Source of the DNA: Symmetrospora coprosmae
Lineage: Eukaryota; Basidiomycota; Cystobasidiomycetes; Symmetrosporaceae
Direction: 5' to 3'
DNA length: 64,000 nucleotides
Assembly (NCBI GenBank): GCA_008802785.1
Contig: VUYT01000007.1
Span: 62,001-126,000 of the forward strand
Of this stretch, positions 56,872 through 64,000 are shown piece after piece. Numbering within the stretch: position 1 is the stretch's first letter; each line of letters opens with the position of its first letter. Position numbers and translations under genes: made by a program. The notes under the pieces were generated by a model, which was not told where the DNA came from, did no database searches, and saw only the letters and a list, made by a program, of their open reading frames with translations.

Positions 56872-59299
56872 TCACGTGCTGAGGCCCAGACTGCTCTTGA
56901 CGACTGGGCTCGCGCCGTCCATGAGGACGCTGTTACTCGGCTCCTGTTGTTGTGCCTGAGCCTGCGCCTGCGCCTGCTGTTGCTGCTTGAGCAAGCTACC
57001 GCCCGCCGCCTGCTTGAAGGGACTTCCCGTGAACGGGTTGGGCTTGATCTGCAGCGCGGCCGACGCAACGGGCGGGATGGGCGGGCCCGGCTCGACGCCC
57101 ATGCCGAGAAGGGACGCCGACGATGGCGCCGACAGCGGCGTGTGCGCGTGCTGCATTTGCGGCGTGCTGTTGGCGTGTGCGCCGGACCCTCCCTGCGCCC
57201 CCGTCGTGTGGAAGGACGAGCTCGAGCTGCCGAGGCCATACAGAGACCCAAGGTACTTGGGGTCGATCTCGTCCTCGAAGAAACGCGAGCGCATCTTGAA
57301 GAACGTAGACGCTGTCAAGAGGCTGTCTGAGCCGGCCTGGTGCTGCGGCCCGATCCGCGCCACCTGCAATTCGTCTGCGACGTCCTGCAATCCGCCCTTG
57401 AGCGACTTGCAGCTCCGCATGAGAAACTCTGCGCAGCGGAGAATTAGGAGATTCAGACTCTGATACTGAGGTCCCGGCTTCCGAGCAAACCGCACGCACT
57501 GATGTCATAGATGCACGGGAACCAGATCTTGAGCAGCTCAAAGAACTCGACTTCGTTCGGTGGGAGAGACGCGCACGAGACGAGCTTGAGCAGGTAGCCA
57601 AAGTCGTAACCACTGCGAGCGTATGAGTGGTCAGAATCAGCCGTACTCCATCGGCGACCGCAGAGAGTACGAGGCCCCACCTATGGAAGCTGATCCACTT
57701 GACGTCGTCGAGAAGAACGAGTCCGGACGAGATGAGCAGTTCACCAAAGCTCTCGACGTCAATGCCGACCTCTTCGTGCTTCTTGAAGTTGATGCCGCTC
57801 TTCGTAAGCAGCTCGATACTCTCCGGAGCGTACATGTCTTCGGATAGCGAAAAGCGGAAATTGAACTGCCATGTCGAGATGGGTTCTGCCAGATTGCCCT
57901 GCCCATCGCAGAGCGTGATGCCGAGCTGGATGATGCGCAGCAGATCGACATTACACCTGTCATTGAAGAATGTCTCAGCCTGCTGCCGGACCAATGCGGA
58001 AGCCTCGCAGTATCATGGGACCCACCGCAGAGTCTGGTAGTGGTAGTCCGAGCTCGACTTGAAGTTGCCTATCGGTCGTGCGACGACTCCTGGGAACTCT
58101 GTGTCCATCGCTACAAAGGGGAAGAGCTCGATGGCGTGCCGAATGTTCTCTAGCTCTTCCTCGAGGTTGTTGGCGTAAACGTCGATAATGCCATCGCTAG
58201 CCTGCTGCGACTGGGACGAAGACGAGGCAGCAGCAGTGGAGGATGCTCTCTGCTGCTGTTGTTGCTGTTGGGCAGCAGATTGCTGATGTTGCTGCTGCTG
58301 GGCTTGGTGGTGCTGCTGGTGGTCTCGCTGTTGCTGCTGGTGGTGCGGGTGGTGGTGATGCGCTGAGGCAGACGACGAGATGGACGTCTGGTGGTGCTGC
58401 TGCTGAGCATGATGCGCGTGCTGCTGCTGTTGCTGCTGGTGATGAGACTGCGGCGGGCCATGCTGCTGCTGCTGCTGCTGCTGGCCCTGCGAGTGGTGAT
58501 GCTGCTGCTGCTGCCCTATTCCTCCTCCTCCTCCTTGCTGGCCCTGCCCCTGCCCTTGCGCATGGTGCTGGGGATAGTGCTGCTGCTGATGTTGGTGATG
58601 ACCACCACCACCACCGTGCCTGGAACCCGACGAATTGGACGATGGCGGTGCCATTGTGCTCTGATAGACCTGGTACGGGCGATGCTGCTGCTGACCACCA
58701 AAGTCGGCCGCGATGGACGACAGGAAGGGAGATTCCCCGTCTACCTGAAGGTGGTAGCTCGAGAGTGTGTTGCTGTTATTGCTGTGGCTGCTGCTCTGGG
58801 CATACCCTGCTGTCGATGCTCCTACTCCTACTCCTCCTCCTGCTGCACTCCGGCGTTCTCGATGCGCCCTCGACCTGTGCGTGACCCGGGCAGCCCCGCT
58901 GGTGCCGACGACAGAGCCGGACGACGAGGTCGACGAGCGAGGGCGTCCTCCAATGCCGCCGCCAGAGAAGATGGACGACGCCGAGAGCGAAGGCGATGCT
59001 GTCCTGTTGCTGTAGCTGTGGTTCAAGCTGCCGCCGTGCTCAAACGACACGAGCTGCTCGAGGCTGCTGCCCCTGCCGCTGGTGTGCGAGGGATGGTGAT
59101 ACGTGGTGGGAAGTGGGGTGGTACCACCGCAGTTGAGACTATGTAGAGTGATATATGTGCAGCGTGTCTGCTTCTTGTGATATGCGATATGTGTGCGATG
59201 GCGTTGCTCGGAGGGAGAGGGAGAGGGGAGAGCGGGATGTGCCCCTTGTCGCTCGCCCAACACGCTTCTCCTCCCTCTGCTCAAACACACAATGCGCAT
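56872..59299 (-). CDS. POP2: CCR4-NOT deadenylase Caf1/Pop2 with long Q/H-rich N-terminus
   Basis: Exons run from 58654 or 59299 to 58026, then 57956-57681, 57612-57500 and 57428-56872. The DEDD nuclease is complete: FVAMDTEFPGVV (Asp, Glu), HSGYDFGYLLKL (Asp), QHQAGSDSLLT (Asp), plus CNVDLLRIIQLGITLCD. Caf1 shortens poly(A) tails in CCR4-NOT. Upstream of the nuclease lie over 200 residues of His/Gln/Gly/Ser runs. The frame is open back to an ATG at 59299, only a few bases from the ATG of the divergent phosphatase gene, which is hard to accept as a true start. The next ATG in frame is 58654 (MAPPSSNS), giving 524 residues; an upstream exon is also possible. A Q-rich C-terminal tail is present too. 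Confidence 0.9.
58235..58620. repeat. Imperfect CTG/CAG and GTG/CAC triplet-rich tract coding Q/H runs
   Basis: Dense CTG, GTG and TGG triplets on the + strand read as alternating poly-Q and poly-H on the - strand within Caf1/Pop2. Likely length-variable. Confidence 0.85.
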
Positions 59300-59304
59300 A
59301 CGGG

Positions 59305-61210
59305 ATGGACGTCCATCAAGAGGACGGTGACAGTGCTAGCCATGCAGCAACGAAGACTGACGGACGACTCAAGAGGATGAAGATGGACACCCCTGACAAG
59401 GCCGCGTCTGAACGCCAGGCATCCCCACATACAGGCTCGCTCATTCCGGCGACCACGCAGTCCAAGCTCAAGGTGCTTCTCCTGACGGCGACTACCGTGC
59501 TGCTTATCCTCGCGTGTCAAACTCCTGCCGAAACGCGGTATCTCCTATCCATCGCCACATCCTCCTTGAGCGCCCTATTTCGGTTGACATCCCCAAAAGT
59601 ATCGCCGCCGGACTTCCCTCCCGCTACCTTCCATCATCTCGCGCAGTACTCTCCCTACTTCGCCCTCGAGCCGTCGTATGTAGCCCCACCGGACGGCTGC
59701 ATCGTCGACCAAGCCTCCATCCTGCAGAGGCACGGCAGCCGCTACCCAACATCGGCAGCAGCGCGTGTCATTCAGCTCACCGTCGACAAGCTCAAGCGTG
59801 CAGCATTTGATGCGGGCTGCTGTGCGCCAAAGCTGCAATTCCTGCGCGAGTGGCAGTATGCGCTAGGCGAGGAGGACCTCGTTCCTCTGGGCATTCGGGA
59901 GTGAGCGCGACTGCTCAGATGGGGAAACGGCCTTGCTATCTGTGCTCGAAACCTTTGGTACTGAGATTGCACTTTCATTGTTCTCCAGAGCAAGGGATGC
60001 CGCTGCCGAGGCCTACCGTCGCTACTCGATCATTGCCCTCGAGAGAGGCGTCTTTGTCAGATCGTCGAGCAGCCCACGCGTGCAGCAGAGCGCCACAGAA
60101 TGGCGAGAGGGTGCGTTTGAGTCCGTGTCTATTGATTGCTATGCGACAGCCAACCTGAACAGTATTAGCATGGCCGTTTTCTCCAGGCTTCCTGAATGCC
60201 TCCCATATGCTCCGGATCAGCGAGCCGCTAGTTATATCTGATGCTGCTGGTGTACGTATAAACGTTGCCATTCGCTGTCAGAGATAGCAAACTGAATGTG
60301 GGCACCACTCACTCCAGTCTAACGACACTCTCGCGAACAACGGCTGTCCACGCCACGTTTCGCGAAAGGAGCACTGGGAGTGGGCGAATGTCTTCACGCC
60401 GCCCATCGCGAAACGCCTAGGACGGGATTTGGCAGACCTAGCCAGACTCGACGCGAAAGACGTTATCGTCCTCTTTGGCCTATGTGCCTTTGATAGCGTA
60501 GCTCTGGAGCGAGCGAGCGACTTCTGCGGCCTTCTCACGAGCGAGGAGATACTCAAATTCGAGTACTTCCAGGTGGGGTCAACATCGCATTCACAAGCTC
60601 AATAGACGCTAGCTAAGCTTGCCATTCTACGCAGGACCTTGAGAAATACTACAACAGAGGATACGGCAACCCGCTCGGGCCGGTCCAGGGCACGGGCTAC
60701 GTCAATGAGCTCCTCGCTCGGCTGCAGGGACTTCCAGTCGATGACGCCACGCAGGCGAACCACACGCTGAACGACAATCCAGCGACCTTCCCACTCGACA
60801 AGGGCGTGTATGCAGACTTCAGCCACGACAACACCATGGCAGCCATCGTATCTGCCATAGGCCTCTTCCGTGATGCGGCCCCCCTCCCACCTACGCACAG
60901 ACCGCCTCATCGCGCGTGGAAATTCGGGCACATTGCTCCCTTCGCGGGCAGACTCGTCTTCGAGCGCATGGACTGCTCGGGCACACCGCACATCCGCATC
61001 CTGGGAGACGACGCTGTGCTGCCGCTTCCGTTCTGTACAGGCGAAGCTGGAGGCGATATATGCACGCTGGCAGAATTCGTCGAGAGCCAGCGTTTTGCGA
61101 GAGTCGATGGACAGCGGCTGTGGGAAGCGTGCGGCTGGCAGGAAGCGCCAGGCGCTCGTACGCCCGAAGAGGCTGGAGAGGACGAGGTCCGGCATGATTC
61201 GATCACATAG
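59305..61210 (+). CDS. Membrane-anchored histidine acid phosphatase (phytase/HAP family)
   Basis: Five exons (59305-59900, 59989-60110, 60187-60251, 60318-60572, 60635-61210) give 537 residues. A cytosolic, charged N-terminus of about 50 residues precedes one hydrophobic segment (KLKVLLLTATTVLLILACQT), so it is a type II membrane protein rather than secreted. The catalytic RHGSRYP motif follows (nucleophile His), and the proton donor is in ADFSHDNTM near 60810. ISDAAGSNDTLANNGCP and WANVFTPPIAKRL are typical of the family. Substrate may be phytate, other phosphate esters or inositol polyphosphates at the vacuole or cell surface. Exon 3 ends at a GTACGT donor, needed for phase. Confidence 0.86.
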
Positions 61211-61373
61211 GAAGAGGCATATCCGACTTTGCGTGTGTCGCGGAGCCTGCAGCTACAGCTACGGTACAGGGACAATAATGACTATACGGAAACTTCCCAC
61301 TGATGCCGTCTTACAGCTCATGCTGACCTCAATGAGGTTGCTCTAGAGCCCGACAACTGCTACACCCGACGCC

Positions 61374-62986
61374 TCACCGCCTGATAGGAATCGAGAGCGT
61401 CTCTCCGATGTCCGACACGCCGACGCCGTGTTCCTCCAATATTTCGGTCGGCACCTGCTCCCTTCGACATGCCTCTTCTAGGAGCGAGATGGGTTGGGCA
61501 CCTCTGCGATAATAGCACAAGCATGTAAGCCATCACTCGGATGCACAGATCACTTGCAGCGATAGGTGTCACGCACTCGTCTTCGCTGCCGACAAAAGTG
61601 GCAAAGTGAATGCCCATGGTCGACTTTGACTTGACGTCTTTGGCTATCAGCACGGCGTCCAGCGGTGTAGCATGGGTGGCGAGCGTGAGTGCGTCCGGGT
61701 TGAGCTGTATCGGGGCGAAGAAGTGCAGGTACCGGCTCAGCCATGCTCGCTGTGAGATCTGGACCCTGAATACCCTCGCCTCACCCGTATGCCCCACTGC
61801 GACACGAAGGACAGCGTTCCACCACGCCAGATTGGGATGGCCGAGAAGTCCATCGGGCCGTACTTCTCGCCGATCAGCTTGAACGCTGGACACGTCGACC
61901 CATTCGGAGCACCGCGGAAGCCAGTGTCGCCGGCCATGTACACGGTTGCCTTCTTGGACGATGCCGATCCTGCCGACTGCTCGACGACAAAGCCCGCCCA
62001 CAGCGTGGCGTTCGCGTCGATGCCTGCGCGGGCCGACGCGTGCTGGGCAGGGACGCAGGCGACCTTGATTTGCCCCCTTGCTTCCGCAGCGTTGCTCCCT
62101 GGTGCGGCGAGTACATCGTCTGCGAGGGGCTTGTGGCCTGGACCGAACAGCTCCTCTTCCCACCAGTCCATTTCTTCTATCTGGTCCTTGGGTACGCCGC
62201 CGTCTTCCACGAACCACTTCTTGACACCGAGCGGGACGACAAAGCGCGTCGTCCGGCACTGTCGTGCGATCAAGGGCATCAGAGTGTCGGCGTCCATGTG
62301 GTCGTAACTGGGAGATGGGAGGCTCCGTCAGCCACGATGTAGCCTGCCAGCTGGACGAAGGACACCTACTGGTTGTGGCTGATGAACAGGAAATCAATCT
62401 GCGGGATGTCGTGCAGCGAACAGGGATTACCCAGCATCCTGACCGGACCTGCGACATCGACTGGAGATGCGCGTTCGCTGAAGATAGGGTCGATGAGCAG
62501 TGTGACAGATCGGGCGTTCTCCGCGAGCGGTGGTAATATAATGAGGACGCCCTGTCGTAGAGCGGATTAGTGTATGTCAGATAGCGTTACAGGCGTACAG
62601 CAGCTGCGACGCACAGCATGTCCGAGCCAGGTGACTTGGATTTCGTCCGACTTGGACGTACGTGCGAAATCCGGCTCGACAACCTTTATCCCTGCAGACG
62701 CCGTCATGCATCAGCATGGCACTCTCTGGTCAGGCTGGCGGTACCGGGATGTTCAGGCAAGCTGCGACGCACGCTTGACCGACTCAGGGACACCCTCTTC
62801 GAACTGGGCCAATCCGTCTTCGGGCATGGCAGACTCTCTCGCGCTCGGCCACGGGTTCTCAAAGTGTCCGAAGATGCCATGGTGCGACTTTGGCTTCTTC
62901 CATTCGTTGTCCTTTTGCTCTTTGCTCATGAACGGGCGCACAATGCGCTCCTTGATGAGCTCCGGGTTCAGGTCCAGCATGGGCAT
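61374..62986 (-). CDS. NAPE-PLD-like zinc metallo-hydrolase (metallo-beta-lactamase fold)
   Basis: Six exons (62986-62773, 62691-62615, 62551-62370, 62307-61785, 61749-61577, 61503-61374) give 432 residues. The N-terminus HGIFGHFENPWPS and IQVTWLGHA resemble N-acyl-PE phospholipase D. The metal motif HxHxDH forms across an intron: SHNH then YDHMDADT. CVPAQHASARA and VYMAGDTGF provide further ligands, and LATHATPLDAV and MGIHFATF complete the fold. In animals NAPE-PLD releases N-acylethanolamines; fungal relatives are little studied. An intron-like acceptor lies just before the chosen ATG (MPMLDLNPEL), so one or more upstream exons may exist near 63050-63330. Substrate not predicted. Confidence 0.84.
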
Positions 62987-64000
62987 GATGGCGCGTTCCC
63001 TGCGAAGTAGGTATAGCGAAAGCTCTTGCTAAATTACCAGCCTGAGTGAAGCAGAATAAAGCGAAGCGCGATGTCGCTCGTCCATACGAAACAGTCACTC
63101 CTGTCATCTCGCGACTTTCCGAGGTCGGTGTTCAAGACTCCAGTCGTTCTCACGTGCGCCCGGAGATGACGCCGGGCCAAGCAGACTCGGGTATCTGTCA
63201 CTGAAGGACTCGTTCCTCGTTGGGGATCTGCGACGTCCACGTCCACCCTTGTCCGCAGTGGGTGCGGCAGGTAGGCTCACCACTCCGGTGGGCTCCATGC
63301 AGCTCGCAAGGCTGCTGGTATCCACTCAGCCAGCGCAGACTTTCACTCGCATCTTTGGGCATTCTGCATCGCCGAATACCGGTCAAGATCAAGCGCTACG
63401 GACACCTCCTACAGGCCTTTTACCCGCTGGTCATCTCGCTAGGCGGAGGTACAGCGAAGCGCAGGACGGGAGCAGTATTTGAGCAATGGCTCGAGGCTAT
63501 AGGGCGCGCAAAGTACACCTGGCTCATATTCGATTCGGGCTCAGCCTACTCAGGGCAAAGGCGCGATTCTTTGTGCTGTAGGCTACTCCTCAGCACCCGT
63601 TGTACACCGTTGTTCACCTCCTAGGATTCTTTCTCCACTTCCTCTGCTTTTGCAATCTTTCACCTGTAGATTTGACCGCGAAAGTTGAGTTCATTCCAGG
63701 TGCCATGTGACTCGCACATGATGGGACAAGTAGGCTCTGGTCTACTCCAACTCCGTGTAATCTGTCGTATTTTGTCGTTGAGGCCTGGATCCCAGCCACA
63801 CATATCCAACCAACAGCACATAACAGTCACAGTGATGGCTCACCCGAGTGCAAAAGGCCGACGATCTTCCGAACAGCGTGTAGGCGGGCGTCGGCGACAT
63901 CGTGCGTTTTGCTTCTGCTTTGAGCGTACGGGCTTCTTTTGACTGACGATGCTGTCAGGTTCAGTTGAACCAACGCATGCAGCGGTACCCATTCATGCAA
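62987..64000. other. Right end: possible 5' exon region, then no recognised gene
   Basis: 63000-63330 could hold a 5' exon of the NAPE-PLD-like gene, because an AG acceptor with a pyrimidine tract precedes its first ATG, but no joined frame is convincing. From about 63330 to 64000 I see no protein-like frame, RNA gene or repeat. Confidence 0.4.

Noticed and set aside
58235-58620. Triplet repeats that could look like a CRISPR or satellite array
   Set aside because: They are Q/H codon runs in the Caf1 coding frame; no spacer-repeat order.

Overview
The window is nuclear DNA of a filamentous or dimorphic fungus, most probably a basidiomycete; smut-related Ustilaginomycotina is my best guess, by protein style only. 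The reasons are GC-rich, densely packed genes on both strands, many short spliceosomal introns (about 38-250 nt, GTGAGT/GTGCGT donors, CTNAC-like branch points), long serine- and glutamine-rich disordered segments, and fungal families such as TOK potassium channels, Con-6, Prm10, Bud14/Tea4 and Pdr16. I read 23 protein genes. For nearly all, the exon phases close exactly, which is the main support for the models. No rRNA, tRNA, CRISPR array, transposon or virus-derived element was recognised.

Layout. 1-6121 (-): a very large Bud14/Tea4-type polarity protein (SH3, PP1-docking motif, Ras-association-like region), cut by the left edge. 6703-8858 (+): Pdr16-like Sec14 lipid-transfer protein. 9218-10535 (+): P-loop sulfotransferase-like membrane protein with a 9-nt exon. 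10645-15307 (-): TBC Rab-GAP. 15691-16995 (-): Ccc1/VIT1 iron/manganese transporter. 17650-20147 (-): uncharacterised protein with a Cys/His cluster. 20931-21319 (-): Con-6 stress/conidiation protein. 22212-22920 (+): small B12D/NDUFA4-like mitochondrial protein. 23334-25440 (-): secreted FAD oxidoreductase. 26004-27163 (-): FAH-family hydrolase. 28027-28849 (+): secreted protein of unknown function. 29203-30562 (+): peroxisomal Ant1/PMP47-type carrier. 30667-32404 (-): uncharacterised Ser-rich protein.

33531-39362 (+) is the most interesting region: two tandem TOK-type two-pore potassium channel genes with the same exon plan. They differ at the selectivity filters, at one intron, and in a 3' tract that looks gene-converted. 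39581-43441 (+): TAF1. 44395-48296 (+): Prm10/ThrE transporter. 49117-50474 (+): GH26-like secreted glycosidase. 50975-51982 (-) and 52224-53249 (+): proteasome beta1 (Pre3) and Rpn12, divergent over about 240 bp. 53429-56677 (-): Nup82. 56872 to 58654 or 59299 (-): Caf1/Pop2 deadenylase with a long Q/H-rich N-terminus. 59305-61210 (+): membrane-anchored histidine acid phosphatase. 61374-62986 (-): NAPE-PLD-like metallo-hydrolase. The right end to 64000 holds no gene I can support.

Most neighbours are functionally unrelated housekeeping genes, as is normal for fungi. The exceptions are the TOK pair (local duplication) and the Pre3/Rpn12 pair, which probably share a promoter. No secondary-metabolite cluster or previously undescribed multi-gene system was found; the TOK pair is the best candidate for new biology.
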